A stretch of 37,034 nt of DNA from Candidatus Hydrothermarchaeum profundi (GCA_002011125.2 MTMF02000018.1:1-37034); one strand, 5' to 3'; positions 7,761-16,077 are shown, counted from the first letter of the stretch. The notes: generated by a model from the letters alone, not told the origin. Made by a program: numbers and translations.

Positions 7761-8057
7761 TCAACCCTCTACGAACCTATATATTATTCTTGCTGATTGT
7801 GAAGTACCGTCTGACTTTAACAAGACAATCGGCTTACCTTTTGTAGTAAATGGTTCATCTTCAAACGTATCTTCAGTTGCTATGTCTATCCACGTTTCAC
7901 CCATATCAAATGAAACGTATAGTGTATCTGTAGTAGATTTGTTTTCTACTATAATACTATAAACTGGTTTGTTGAAAATTACTGTAGTTATCTCTCCTGC
8001 TGTACTTGAAGTAGTTATGTCTTTTTGTTTCGGTACTCCAACTTTCACTTCTACCAT
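7761..8057 (-). CDS. Small beta-sandwich virion protein (98 aa)
   Basis: All-beta protein with a Gly/Thr-rich core (STTDTLYVSFDMGETW). It resembles small proteins in the same operon at 10880 and 11984 in length and strand pattern, including a TDxLYxSxD-type strand shared with the 104-aa protein at 10880 (SSTDDLYISYES). These may be paralogous fibre or spacer subunits. GGAGGTG lies about 10 nt upstream. Confidence 0.75.
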   Translation of the reverse strand: MVEVKVGVPKQKDITTSSTAGEITTVIFNKPVYSIIVENKSTTDTLYVSFDMGETWIDIATEDTFEDEPFTTKGKPIVLLKSDGTSQSARIIYRFVEG

Positions 8058-8734
8058 TAACCTAACACCTCCACAAGAGTTTCTCTACTAATATCAGTTT
8101 TTGTAACATCTGTAAGTGTGCCGTTGTTTTTGTATTGACTTAAATCATACCATGTGCCTGCTGAAGTGTCAATGGTGTTTCCAATTAGCCATAATACTAT
8201 TGAGTCGTAATCTACAGGGTCGTAAGGGTTATGATATATATGACTAATCTCTGAATCAGTGAGTTTTTTGTCATATAATATAGTTTCTAAAATAAAACCG
8301 TTGAGAAATTCAGTAGTAGATGAACCTGCTCCAACTCTAAAAACTGATGGGTCTACACCATCTTTATTTTGTACAGATATTGTAGTTTTGTTTGTATTTA
8401 AAGTTATATCAACAGAATCCCTATTTTTAGATATGACAATAAAGTTCCATTTGCTCGACAACGCATATAAACCTGATGTTGGATTATCCGACGTATTATC
8501 ACTATACTTTATCTGACCTTGTATTTCAAAAGTATTTGGTTCTATCCAGAATCGTGTTGGAACTGTGTTGAATAGCATTAGAGCATTACCAGCTGTATTT
8601 TTACCAGACACTTTAACCCACATTACTACTGTCCATTTAGATGAAATAAAAGTATCGCTAATTGACGATGAATCTGAAATAACAACGATACTACTACTCC
8701 CATTAAAACTACCTGCATAACCGTACTGAATCAT
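8057..8734 (-). CDS. LamG-like fibre protein, paralogue 3 (225 aa)
   Basis: LamG/concanavalin-like domain. N-terminal YAGSFNGSSS matches the family's opening strand, and the C-terminus contains DTSAGTWYDLSQYKNNGT, a motif shared with the two adjacent genes. Such domains bind glycans in phage tail and archaeal adhesion proteins. GGAGGTGG precedes ATG 8734, which overlaps the stop of the upstream paralogue. Likely a receptor-binding fibre subunit. Confidence 0.85.
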   Translation of the reverse strand: MIQYGYAGSFNGSSSIVVISDSSSISDTFISSKWTVVMWVKVSGKNTAGNALMLFNTVPTRFWIEPNTFEIQGQIKYSDNTSDNPTSGLYALSSKWNFIVISKNRDSVDITLNTNKTTISVQNKDGVDPSVFRVGAGSSTTEFLNGFILETILYDKKLTDSEISHIYHNPYDPVDYDSIVLWLIGNTIDTSAGTWYDLSQYKNNGTLTDVTKTDISRETLVEVLG

Positions 8735-9450
8735 CCAACAACCACCTCCTGTTCACGTGCAATGCTTGTCTTTGTCATACCGTATATTGTTCCGTTATTT
8801 TTGTATTGAGATAAGTCATACCATGTACCTGCTGAGGTGTCTATTGTGTTACCAGTTAGCCACAGTACAATTTTGTCTTTTTTAGGTGGGTCGTATGGGT
8901 TGTTATATGCTTTTTTGATTTGAGAGTTAGATAGTATATAATCATTCCAGATAATTACTATCGCAATAAGTCCATTGAAAACATTTATAGAGTTATTAGT
9001 TGGGTTTACTCCTATTCTTAGTGGTGATGTATCAGTATACCACTCACCGATAAGTGTAAATGATTTATCTATCTCACCATTTATATATATACCGTTATTT
9101 GTTACAGTTATACACTGCCATAACATTAGTTGTACATTTGATGACGACTCATTAGCCTCGTACGAAGAGCCATCACCGTGCACAAACAGAATAGTTCCAT
9201 TGGCAGTAACACCTAACCTATAGTTTGCTGTCGGCCATGCAGATGTAGGCGATTTTACAACTATATCTCTTAGTGCATCTCCATAATATTTAGGATAAAT
9301 CCATGCCATTATAGTTATTTTATTAACTAGTCTTAAACTACTATCGTCAGATATGTTTGTATAATCGCTTGTACCATTGAAACTCCCCACATAACCACTG
9401 TAAAATGGTATCTTCTGTTCTCCGTGAACTACTCGTTTTGTCTTTATCAA
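8731..9450 (-). CDS. LamG-like fibre protein, paralogue 2 (239 aa)
   Basis: The product starts with TTG 9450, placed 8 nt after GGAGGTGA. The domain opens YVGSFNGTSDYTNIS and closes with the same DTSAGTWYDLSQYKNNGT motif as paralogue 3. The C-terminal halves of these two are the closest pair, pointing to a recent duplication. Glycan-binding fibre role inferred from family and position. Confidence 0.85.
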   Translation of the reverse strand: MIKTKRVVHGEQKIPFYSGYVGSFNGTSDYTNISDDSSLRLVNKITIMAWIYPKYYGDALRDIVVKSPTSAWPTANYRLGVTANGTILFVHGDGSSYEANESSSNVQLMLWQCITVTNNGIYINGEIDKSFTLIGEWYTDTSPLRIGVNPTNNSINVFNGLIAIVIIWNDYILSNSQIKKAYNNPYDPPKKDKIVLWLTGNTIDTSAGTWYDLSQYKNNGTIYGMTKTSIAREQEVVVG

Positions 9451-10151
9451 TATACTGTCACCTCCTCTTGACCAACTGTTTGTAATGTAGCACCGTAATT
9501 TGTACCGTGATTTCCGTTACCTGACAAATCATACCACTTTCCAGCACTTGTGTCAAATGAACCTGCGTCTAACCAGAGTACAAGTCCGTCTGTGATTGGT
9601 GTTCTATTTTTTGTAATCTTACTAACTTCTGAGTCGTTTAACTTTCTATTATATATATATACTTTAGCTATATATCCGTTAAAATACCATGTAAATCCTC
9701 CATTATTACCTATAAACATGTCATTAGCTGTTGATATTAGAGCACCATCTGCTGCTATTGTCTGTACACTACTACCGTCCACATAAAACTTACCACCGTC
9801 GTTCATATTGTATGTTAGTCCAAGGAAATGCCACTCGTTATTTGGCATGTAATATCCTGTATCATTTACTGTCCAGTAATTATTTGTATATAAAGCCCAC
9901 CATACATACCTTGTTGGACCTTTTATTAGTATCTCATAAGCAAATCCTTTTAATAGTAAAGATTCGTGAGCTGCTCCGCTAGCTCCTTTTGAATATGCAA
10001 GAACAAAAACACTCAACTCATCTGTCATACCTAAACTATTGTCGTGTGATACAGACACACGGACAGAACCACCACTAAAAGATGGGACTTGATATGGTAT
10101 TCTACGTAAATATTGTTTAGTTTCGACGTCCAAGTCTATTATAGCGGACAG
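9447..10151 (-). CDS. LamG-like fibre protein, paralogue 1 (about 234 aa)
   Basis: LamG-like domain with the C-terminal motif DTSAGKWYDLSGNGNHGT, the most diverged of the three tandem copies. The start is uncertain. TTG 10133 has no ribosome-binding site near it, whereas the strong GAGGTGATA lies 3-5 nt upstream of an in-frame CTG at 10151, giving (M)SAIIDLDVETKQ. I prefer the CTG extension, but ordinary predictors would call 10133. Confidence 0.75.
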   Translation of the reverse strand: MSAIIDLDVETKQYLRRIPYQVPSFSGGSVRVSVSHDNSLGMTDELSVFVLAYSKGASGAAHESLLLKGFAYEILIKGPTRYVWWALYTNNYWTVNDTGYYMPNNEWHFLGLTYNMNDGGKFYVDGSSVQTIAADGALISTANDMFIGNNGGFTWYFNGYIAKVYIYNRKLNDSEVSKITKNRTPITDGLVLWLDAGSFDTSAGKWYDLSGNGNHGTNYGATLQTVGQEEVTVY

Positions 10152-10163
10152 AGTATCACCTCT

Positions 10164-10646
10164 TTACTGGATTGCTAATGTGTAGCTGTTTTCAGCACCA
10201 GCACCTGCGTTGTTAAATCTTACGTTTGAACCGTCAGAGAATACTAACCCAATACCACCTGCTGATATTAAAGTTACCCATGTAGTACCACCGTCAGTTG
10301 AATACTCAACAGTAGTATTAGCTCCACATCTTACATAGTAAACACCTTCGGATATAACCTGTGTTGAACCTGCTCCAACGTTAACAGTAGTTTCCGATGT
10401 AGCGAGAACAACTTTTATCTGTCTGTATTGTAGTGCGTCATCAGCAAGTGCATCAGCACCTCCGTAAGCATGTCTCGAAGCATGAGAAGATAGCTGTACA
10501 CCACCAGCGTCTTTTACTGAAGTAGTATCTGCTTCCAGTAGTACTGTATTCGTTGTCTCGTTAACTATCTCAACTTCACCACTTGTAGTTTCTCTTAAAG
10601 TAAATTTGTTTCCTGATGCTCCTCCGTCAAAACTTATTTCAGCCAA
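10164..10646 (-). CDS. Tail-fibre-like protein with HASRHAxGGADAL motif (160 aa)
   Basis: TTG start 4 nt after GGAGGTGAT. Residues ~52-68 read SSHASRHAYGGADALAD, a signature found widely in phage and archaeal virus fibre/tail proteins (H-x-x-R-H-x-x-G-G-x-D). The rest is all-beta with Gly/Ala/Thr turns. It probably forms a trimeric fibre segment together with neighbouring proteins. Confidence 0.8.
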   Translation of the reverse strand: MAEISFDGGASGNKFTLRETTSGEVEIVNETTNTVLLEADTTSVKDAGGVQLSSHASRHAYGGADALADDALQYRQIKVVLATSETTVNVGAGSTQVISEGVYYVRCGANTTVEYSTDGGTTWVTLISAGGIGLVFSDGSNVRFNNAGAGAENSYTLAIQ

Positions 10647-10883
10647 TTAAATCACCTCCAATTTACCTTTAACATACAAATTTCCTTGAACGTAAACATT
10701 ATCCGGTATTATTAGTTCTTCATAGGATGGTATTTCGTATGTGAAACCAGATACTATAGTTAGCGACGTTCTAAATCCTGATTGTCCTGTTACTCTTTCA
10801 GTGTATACCTTTCCAAGATTACTATTCCATATACTTTCTAATATATCTCTAATCCTGTCAAGTATGCCTCTTTGTCCTGTCAT
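10647..10883 (-). CDS. Fibre-associated protein (78 aa)
   Basis: Helical N-terminus (GILDRIRDILESIWN) followed by strands ending in VYVQGNLYVKGKLEVI, a repeat style common in beta-helical fibre tips and collar proteins. GGTGAG precedes the ATG, which overlaps the upstream gene by 4 nt. Likely a virion adaptor or fibre component. Confidence 0.75.
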   Translation of the reverse strand: MTGQRGILDRIRDILESIWNSNLGKVYTERVTGQSGFRTSLTIVSGFTYEIPSYEELIIPDNVYVQGNLYVKGKLEVI

Positions 10884-11194
10884 ACTCTCACCACATTAAC
10901 TATTCCTCTGTATGAAACTGATGCAGCACCTCCTAATATCCAGAAGAACGCTATTGTACCTTGGTGCGTATGTATACCTAATGGCTCTATTGTTTCGTAT
11001 GTAGATGGAGTAGATTCGTATGAAATGTACAAGTCGTCAGTGGATGATAGATTCTGTATCTTTACGTATGTCATTAGATTACCTGCTGGTGGTGTAACCG
11101 CTACAGGAACAGTGTTATTTGCTGTACCAGAAACTGGATATGGAGTACCTAGTGGTATCATGTATACCCAGTCTGTCTGACTATACATCGTCAT
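10880..11194 (-). CDS. Small beta-sandwich virion protein (104 aa)
   Basis: All-beta with an SSTDDLYISYES strand similar to that of the 98-aa protein at 7761, and a hydrophobic Gly/Ala C-terminus (FFWILGGAASVSYRG). GGAGGTG lies 9 nt upstream. Likely a fibre or capsid-decoration subunit. Confidence 0.75.
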   Translation of the reverse strand: MTMYSQTDWVYMIPLGTPYPVSGTANNTVPVAVTPPAGNLMTYVKIQNLSSTDDLYISYESTPSTYETIEPLGIHTHQGTIAFFWILGGAASVSYRGIVNVVRV

Positions 11195-11757
11195 ACTGGA
11201 ACACCTCCGTATATTGATATACCACCGACACGTATACCTGTATCTTCATATAACTGCTTTATACTGTCCTTGAACATTTCCTCGTCATCTATTAGTATCA
11301 TAGCCAATGCATAGCCATATACATACGCACTACTGCTGCTTGAAGTTGGTCTTAGCCTTGCTGATATTACCCATTTACTTTTAAATGGTATTGGATACGC
11401 CGGAGAATACACTAATGAATAGTAGTCACTCACTGTACCACTCTGAGTTTCAAATGAGTTTATGTAAGAAGCTACCCATACAGCAAAGTTATTCGGATTA
11501 GTACCTATAGAACTGTTTACAGAGTACGGTGAAAACGTTGTTTCGTTACCATCTATTTCAAAAATTATGTCGAGGTATTTGTCGCTGACAACACCAGTAC
11601 CTCCTAGTACCCATCCCTTACCTTCATCGCTTTTAAGTATCTCTGTTCTATCTGATTTATTTATTGTTTTACCGACATAGCCTTCGTCTATATAATCAAA
11701 TACTTCTGCGTGATACTTCCATCCTTCTAACAGTGGTAGCATTTCAAACAAGTTCAT
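11191..11757 (-). CDS. Virion protein of unknown fold (188 aa)
   Basis: The start is set at ATG 11757 (MNLFEMLPLL) because GGGTGG lies about 5 nt upstream and the ATG overlaps the previous TGA. Mixed sequence with Tyr/Ser-rich strands and a C-terminal helix (DSIKQLYEDTGI). No family recognised; a structural role is inferred from the operon. Confidence 0.7.
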   Translation of the reverse strand: MNLFEMLPLLEGWKYHAEVFDYIDEGYVGKTINKSDRTEILKSDEGKGWVLGGTGVVSDKYLDIIFEIDGNETTFSPYSVNSSIGTNPNNFAVWVASYINSFETQSGTVSDYYSLVYSPAYPIPFKSKWVISARLRPTSSSSSAYVYGYALAMILIDDEEMFKDSIKQLYEDTGIRVGGISIYGGVPV

Positions 11758-11978
11758 AGTTCCACCCAAATACCAACTACAGCGTTCTTTATCTTTCTTG
11801 CTAGTGCATCATTAAATTTTGTACGGTCACTTACTGAAACAGCGCCTTTATCTATCTTTATGCCGTCGTTTTCAGTGACATCCACCGTAAAGTATGTCTC
11901 ATCAGGACCTCTAATTACCAACCTAGCCATACTTTTATCTGTTGCTATAGCGTATCCTACGACTTGATACTTAGTCAT
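11754..11978 (-). CDS. Small virion-operon protein (74 aa)
   Basis: Compact alpha/beta protein (MTKYQVVGYAIATD... with a C-terminal helix DALARKIKNAV). GTGAT precedes the ATG and the stop overlaps the next start (ATGA). No known domain. Confidence 0.75.
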   Translation of the reverse strand: MTKYQVVGYAIATDKSMARLVIRGPDETYFTVDVTENDGIKIDKGAVSVSDRTKFNDALARKIKNAVVGIWVEL

Positions 11979-11983
11979 TTACA

Positions 11984-12310
11984 TCACTGCTCGTAACCAC
12001 CTATTGTTATACTTGAACCGTTTGTGTATGAACTTACCTGAGCAACTACAGAGGTAGCAAACTCAGGACCATTTCTTATGTCAGTAATAGCTTTCGTATC
12101 AGTAGCTGGTACCTGAACAACCAGCATTTTTGTTCCTGTAGCACTAGCACCATCCCATATAGTTACTGTAACTGCAGAACCTTCTTTATTAGCAACGATT
12201 ATATCAGTTAATCTGAACGTCCTACCTGTACTTACCGTATAAACTGTCTTATCGGTATTAGCTGCTGTGAAGTCAGCTTCGGCAGATTTAGGAGCACCAT
12301 CTCTCTTCAT
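11984..12310 (-). CDS. Beta-sandwich virion protein (108 aa)
   Basis: Thr/Ala/Gly-rich with a regular strand pattern (TGRTFRLTDIIVANKEGSAV), as in small jelly-roll decoration or fibre-base proteins of tailed phages and archaeal viruses. GGGGTGAT precedes the ATG. Structural role inferred. Confidence 0.75.
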   Translation of the reverse strand: MKRDGAPKSAEADFTAANTDKTVYTVSTGRTFRLTDIIVANKEGSAVTVTIWDGASATGTKMLVVQVPATDTKAITDIRNGPEFATSVVAQVSSYTNGSSITIGGYEQ

Positions 12311-12831
12311 TATTGAATCACCCCTATTGGTATGTTAGTATATTTACCCGGTTTTGAGTCAAGTTTATTTAATTTGAACTTGTACCCAAATACCACTACT
12401 CTATTTCTACTTATCGATGACTGAGTTGGGTTGTATATATCTACATATACCTTCTCATCCCTATATGTATAGAATTCTGTACTCTTCAGTGTTTCATCTA
12501 TGAGTTCCGTCATCAATGATACGTTAACAGGTACACCGTACTTAAGAGAACCCCTCTTAAGCTCTTTACCTAGCTGAGCCAATCTGACTTCAATGTCATC
12601 AAGTACTTTCATACGCCATTGAGCCATTTCACTGTCCTGTACATAGACTTCCTGAAACTCGTTACCCCTTGACCAGCTTTCTGACGATATTGTAACTGCA
12701 AAATCCTTTATAATATATCCTACAGGCTCTACATGCGTTACTTCAAAATACCCGTATGTTTTTGTTGAGTCGAATATTCTTACGTTCATTTCAGGCTGAA
12801 CTACCGGTTCAAAGTCTTTCATAAAAGGCAT
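12310..12831 (-). CDS. Virion-operon protein (173 aa)
   Basis: Starts MPFMKDFEPV after AGGAGGTGG. Mixed beta/alpha, with a central helical segment (MAQWRMKVLDDIEVRLAQLGKEL) and a C-terminal strand region. The N-terminus loosely recalls the M-x-F-M start of left-end proteins, but with no basic stretch. Possibly a connector or minor capsid component. Confidence 0.7.
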   Translation of the reverse strand: MPFMKDFEPVVQPEMNVRIFDSTKTYGYFEVTHVEPVGYIIKDFAVTISSESWSRGNEFQEVYVQDSEMAQWRMKVLDDIEVRLAQLGKELKRGSLKYGVPVNVSLMTELIDETLKSTEFYTYRDEKVYVDIYNPTQSSISRNRVVVFGYKFKLNKLDSKPGKYTNIPIGVIQ

Positions 12832-12909
12832 AGTCCACCTCCTTTAATTATTTTAAAAGAAAAGTTTTTTACCCTTTCTATCTGTCTCGGGTACATTCAC
12901 AACACCTAA
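12832..12909 (-). other. 78-nt intergenic spacer in the virion operon
   Basis: One of the few gaps in the virion operon. It holds the ribosome-binding site of the 173-aa gene and a run CTTTTCTTTTAAAATAATT on the coding strand that could cause partial termination. No convincing TATA box and no clear hairpin. Confidence 0.4.
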
Positions 12910-13119
12910 CTATTCAACTATCTCAACGTCCTCTTTACTCTCAAGTGACTTGATTGGTTTACTGGAATCTACCAGCACGTAGCCCTCAGTAACAACGTAT
13001 GTTAGTATAGGGTCAACTTTACCAGTCTTTTTGTCAACGTTTATCTTAAACTTGTACTTTGGTTTCATTGGGTCATCCTGAGTACCTGAACCAACTGTTG
13101 GTACTTTGTATACAGGCAA
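12910..13119 (-). CDS. Virion-operon protein (69 aa)
   Basis: The start is set at TTG 13119 (MPVYKVPTVG), 5 nt after GAGGTGATAGAG, in preference to an upstream TTG at 13146 lacking a site. Lys/Asp/Val-rich with alternating strands and an acidic C-terminus (SKEDVEIVE). No family recognised. Confidence 0.65.
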   Translation of the reverse strand: MPVYKVPTVGSGTQDDPMKPKYKFKINVDKKTGKVDPILTYVVTEGYVLVDSSKPIKSLESKEDVEIVE

Positions 13120-13129
13120 CTCTATCACC

Positions 13130-13417
13130 TCAGTATCCAATCGCAATTACTGTAACGTTCTTTGCACTACTTTCAACTGAGTTAGCAGCTGAAGCGTGGT
13201 TAGTTACAACCACCGATACAGTTCCGCTGCTAATTGAAGTTATAGCAGCACTGTTTGTTGGTAAAGAAGTACCGGAGTTTATCACAGTTGCAACTGCATA
13301 ACTTACAGTAGAAAGTCCAGTTGTAACGTTACCAGTCCCTGTAATCGACGTAGTTGTACAAGAAAGCTTGTAAGTTCCTCGTCCTAAAGTCCTTGGCAGA
13401 TTCGCTATCACAGCCAT
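13130..13417 (-). CDS. Ser/Thr-rich beta protein of the virion (95 aa)
   Basis: Almost entirely short strands rich in Thr, Ser, Val and Gly (TSISSGTVSVVVTNHAS), a composition typical of capsid-decoration or fibre-shaft proteins. It directly follows the beta-rich capsid candidate. GTGAT precedes the ATG. Likely an abundant virion component. Confidence 0.75.
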   Translation of the reverse strand: MAVIANLPRTLGRGTYKLSCTTTSITGTGNVTTGLSTVSYAVATVINSGTSLPTNSAAITSISSGTVSVVVTNHASAANSVESSAKNVTVIAIGY

Positions 13418-13430
13418 TGCACATCACTCC

Positions 13431-14048
13431 TTAAGGACTAGCAGCAATAGTTTCACCGACTTTCTCGCCGATTAGAGCAAATAGTCCAACAAACTTGTCA
13501 GCAGAAGTCTTGAAATTCATTTCAATTTCAATCTTGTCGTTCTGACCGTAGATTATTGCGTATGGCTTGTATGTACCATCCTCTGGGTCATACCTAAATG
13601 CCATTCCTCCAATTTCATCACTGTAAGCGTAGCATTGTTCGACTTCCCAGAAGTCAAGAACTCCAGAGTCACCCCTCTTGAACCTAATCGCAGTCAGGTC
13701 AGAACCTCCGGGAGTCAGGTCGAAGAATCCGAAGAATCCAATAACCTTGTTGTCTGGTACAGTCTCTCCAGCAGTAAGTATCGAGGACAAATCACCTGCA
13801 GTTATGTCGCTGGAATCCTCAGCCCAAAACTCCTGACCAGTTGTTTGTGCAGTTTTGAAAGTTATATCAACGAAGTCAGTAACGTTACTTGCAGTTGGGT
13901 CACCCGGTACCAAGTCTCTTACAACAGCCTCACTGTAGTTTTTAATTATACCACTGTCTTTCATCTTTTCAAGTATAAGCCTCTCACATTCCTGTCTAGC
14001 ATTAAGTTTATATTCCCTTGGCAATTCAGCAAGTGGTACTATAGGCAT
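13431..14048 (-). CDS. Candidate major or minor capsid protein, beta-rich (205 aa)
   Basis: Third gene of the virion operon, with an excellent GGAGGTGAT site. A helical N-terminus (~45 residues) precedes an all-beta domain with aromatic-rich strands (VIGFFGFFDL, AFRYDPEDGTYKPYAIIYG) compatible with a jelly roll. More GC- and C-rich codons than the operon average suggest high expression. It may be the capsid protein, or a major coat partner of the helical protein encoded at 14483. No HK97 or double-jelly-roll signature is recognised. Confidence 0.6.
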   Translation of the reverse strand: MPIVPLAELPREYKLNARQECERLILEKMKDSGIIKNYSEAVVRDLVPGDPTASNVTDFVDITFKTAQTTGQEFWAEDSSDITAGDLSSILTAGETVPDNKVIGFFGFFDLTPGGSDLTAIRFKRGDSGVLDFWEVEQCYAYSDEIGGMAFRYDPEDGTYKPYAIIYGQNDKIEIEMNFKTSADKFVGLFALIGEKVGETIAASP

Positions 14049-14054
14049 TCACAA

Positions 14055-14471
14055 TCACCTCCCAACACTTTTACCTCTCAATGGTAGTCTTTTTCCAATG
14101 CCAGTACTAACCTGACTCTGTACCTTGACAGTCGGTTCTCTTATAATTCTGACTCCACCAACAACCTGACCTAGCTTTTCGTCAGCAAAGTCAGCTATTG
14201 GCATAGCTGCTATAGTAGCGGTAGCAAGTCCACCATATCCGAGTATTTCGGACATAGCACCAGTAGTCTTTTCAGAAGCGTAGTTAGCGAGTGCACTGCC
14301 ACCAAAACCTATACCAAGCTGTATAAGTCTCTGATTCCTCAAATCAGGTGTAACCTTCGAAACAATCGCTGGTAATCTCCTTCCAGCCATGATACCTAAA
14401 GTTATAGCCAGTGCCTCCTTGATGTTAGTATAAGAAATAACTGAATTTATGGTCCTTTTTATGTCAACCAT
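14055..14471 (-). CDS. Glycine-rich hydrophobic virion protein (138 aa)
   Basis: Two to three hydrophobic Gly/Ala-rich helices (ALAITLGIMAG; QLGIGFGGSALANYA; GYGGLATATIAAMPIADFA) with GxxxG-type packing, then a basic C-terminal tail ending LPLRGKSVGR. This could be a membrane-embedded virion protein or a helical coat protein with a nucleic-acid-facing tail. GAGGTGA precedes the ATG. Second gene of the operon. Confidence 0.7.
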   Translation of the reverse strand: MVDIKRTINSVISYTNIKEALAITLGIMAGRRLPAIVSKVTPDLRNQRLIQLGIGFGGSALANYASEKTTGAMSEILGYGGLATATIAAMPIADFADEKLGQVVGGVRIIREPTVKVQSQVSTGIGKRLPLRGKSVGR

Positions 14472-14482
14472 TGGTAGTCACC

Positions 14483-14926
14483 TCAGTATACAGTAGGCAT
14501 CAACTTTGCAGCAGCTACTATCTCTTTAGCCTCTGGCTTAGTCATCAATCCATAGTAGTGAGACGCACTTGCAACTATTTCAGCAATAGTCTTTTCAAGT
14601 CCCTGCTTTGCAGATTTTGTTGGCATTATACCATAACTTCCGTCTAAGTATCTAACAAGAGACACTCCGTAAGTATTTGCATGTTCCTTTGAAATCTTTA
14701 TAGCGTTCTTAAGACCAGATGCTAATGTACCTTTATCTCCTTTATAGTTTTCAGCAATCTTCCAGAATTCGTCTCCCTTTATACCCTTCCAAGGCGCTGC
14801 TTTCCTAATGTAAGTCCTCAACCCAAATCTACCGAATGGGTTGTATGAAACACTGTAGTCTTTGCTAGCCGCTATCTCCATTAATTCTTTAATGGAGAAT
14901 TCTCTTACATTCACAAATAGAGACAC
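14483..14926 (-). CDS. Helical candidate coat protein, first gene of virion operon (147 aa)
   Basis: GTG 14926 (MSLFVNVREF) sits 5 nt after GGAGGTGGTC; upstream in-frame starts fall in the promoter. A basic aromatic arm (YNPFGRFGLRTYIRKAAPWKG) follows a short helix; then three or more helices and an ending AAKLMPTVY. A basic arm plus helix bundle of this size is the layout of coat proteins of rod-shaped archaeal viruses (Adnaviria), but no sequence match can be claimed. Placement directly behind a dedicated promoter suggests high expression. Confidence 0.6.
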   Translation of the reverse strand: MSLFVNVREFSIKELMEIAASKDYSVSYNPFGRFGLRTYIRKAAPWKGIKGDEFWKIAENYKGDKGTLASGLKNAIKISKEHANTYGVSLVRYLDGSYGIMPTKSAKQGLEKTIAEIVASASHYYGLMTKPEAKEIVAAAKLMPTVY

Positions 14927-14963
14927 TCTCAGACCACCTCCGAACAAATATATGAAAATAGAG

Positions 14964-14973
14964 ATATATATAA
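14964..14973 (-). promoter_or_regulatory. TATA box of the virion operon
   Basis: The minus strand reads TTATATATAT, preceded by a purine-rich GAGAGAAAG (BRE-like). Expected initiation about 25 nt downstream leaves a short leader holding GGAGGTGG before GTG 14926. Confidence 0.6.
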
Positions 14974-14986
14974 CTTTCTCTCGATT

Positions 14987-15018
14987 GATATACATCTATG
15001 TATATGATATATATATCA
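14987..15018. promoter_or_regulatory. Two dyads upstream of virion promoter
   Basis: GATATACAT-CT-ATGTATATG (14987-15006) is followed by the overlapping perfect palindrome TGATATATATATCA (15005-15018). The first has the same half-sites (ATATACAT/ATGTATAT) as the operator at the RHH gene (33575-33593). Its location just upstream of the BRE/TATA fits an activator site or a repressor blocking access. Confidence 0.6.
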
Positions 15019-15609
15019 ATCTTTCTTTTTATATTTCTCATTTATATAATCTACTATATCTAAAGGATTTACACCATATACATTTATAAGTGTATCTATT
15101 AATGACCTCATTTTTTCTACAGACGATTGCTGTTTAAGTGCATATATACGTATAGCTGCTACTGTATACAAAACTCTTATTCCATCTATATTAGGATTAC
15201 CATCTTTTTCATGATAAGTTATAGCACTAAGTAACTCACTACATATACCATAATCATTACGTATAGTTATAATAGATTTAAGTATTTTATCAAACCTACT
15301 ACCATATTTACCAGTAGTATCACCTGTAATCTTAAAATCATATCTATTTAATAAATCATTATACCCAAACTGAAAGTCACCAAAATCAGCAAGTTTTATT
15401 ATACCAGCAGAAATTAAAATAGTTAACGGCTTTATATAATATATATTTTTATACCTATAATATAGTGAACATAACAAACATGGAGCGTTTTTTCTATAAG
15501 CTTTATTAAGCAACAAAGCATTAAGCCCATCTCTATCTACAATATATTCCATCTCTCCAGATATTGGATATAGTATATCAAAAGCTGTTATTTCCTGTTC
15601 TTCCACCAT
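15016..15609 (-). CDS. Hypothetical protein (197 aa)
   Basis: Alpha-rich with many Tyr and Ile; starts MVEEQEITAFDILYP after GAGGTGAT. Its 3' end overlaps the dyads of the virion promoter. AT-rich codon use (ATA, TTA) is stronger than in the virion genes. No domain recognised. Confidence 0.75.
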   Translation of the reverse strand: MVEEQEITAFDILYPISGEMEYIVDRDGLNALLLNKAYRKNAPCLLCSLYYRYKNIYYIKPLTILISAGIIKLADFGDFQFGYNDLLNRYDFKITGDTTGKYGSRFDKILKSIITIRNDYGICSELLSAITYHEKDGNPNIDGIRVLYTVAAIRIYALKQQSSVEKMRSLIDTLINVYGVNPLDIVDYINEKYKKKD

Positions 15610-16067
15610 TCGTTAATCACCTCAACTATACTATCAATAAAGTCTTTATCTATACCCTTAAAATGCTTATTAATATCTCTTAAAGCTTTCTCAGTATCGT
15701 TATAATAATTAGCAAGTTTCTCTACTAAAAATAACCTAAACGATATATAGTTAGTAAACACTGCACCTAAATTAAAAGAAAACCTACCAATATTTTCATC
15801 ATGTAAGTCATTAAAACCTTTTGGTATATCACGAATACCTTTACGTGCTATATTAACAACTTCTCTTATCCATGTACTAGGATTATCTATTTCAGGTATA
15901 CTGCTTTCTATATCTTTAGACTTACGAGTTCTTCTCTTTTTACGTGGTTTTTTTGTTATAGTACTAACATCTAATTTACCTTTAGTATCATCAGACTCAT
16001 CAATCTTTAAATCTTTATTATCGTCAATGATTTTCTGCTTATTTTTAAACTTACTTAGTACACCCAT
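15588..16067 (-). CDS. Hypothetical basic/helical protein (159 aa)
   Basis: The N-terminal half is disordered and very basic (KKPRKKRRTRKSKD), suggesting nucleic-acid contact; the C-terminal half is helical with aromatic residues. GGTGAT precedes the ATG. It overlaps the next gene by 22 nt. Possibly a DNA-condensing or assembly protein, by charge only. Confidence 0.75.
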   Translation of the reverse strand: MGVLSKFKNKQKIIDDNKDLKIDESDDTKGKLDVSTITKKPRKKRRTRKSKDIESSIPEIDNPSTWIREVVNIARKGIRDIPKGFNDLHDENIGRFSFNLGAVFTNYISFRLFLVEKLANYYNDTEKALRDINKHFKGIDKDFIDSIVEVINEWWKNRK

Positions 16068-16077
16068 ATAATCACCG

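Noticed and set aside
12820-12900. 25-codon ORF (MYPRQIERV...) in the virion-operon spacer
   Set aside because: Runs into the next gene out of frame and has a Lys/Phe composition from the A/T tract.
13635-14087. 150-aa plus-strand ORF opposite the capsid candidate
   Set aside because: Mirror of a real, strongly supported minus-strand gene; no ribosome-binding site.
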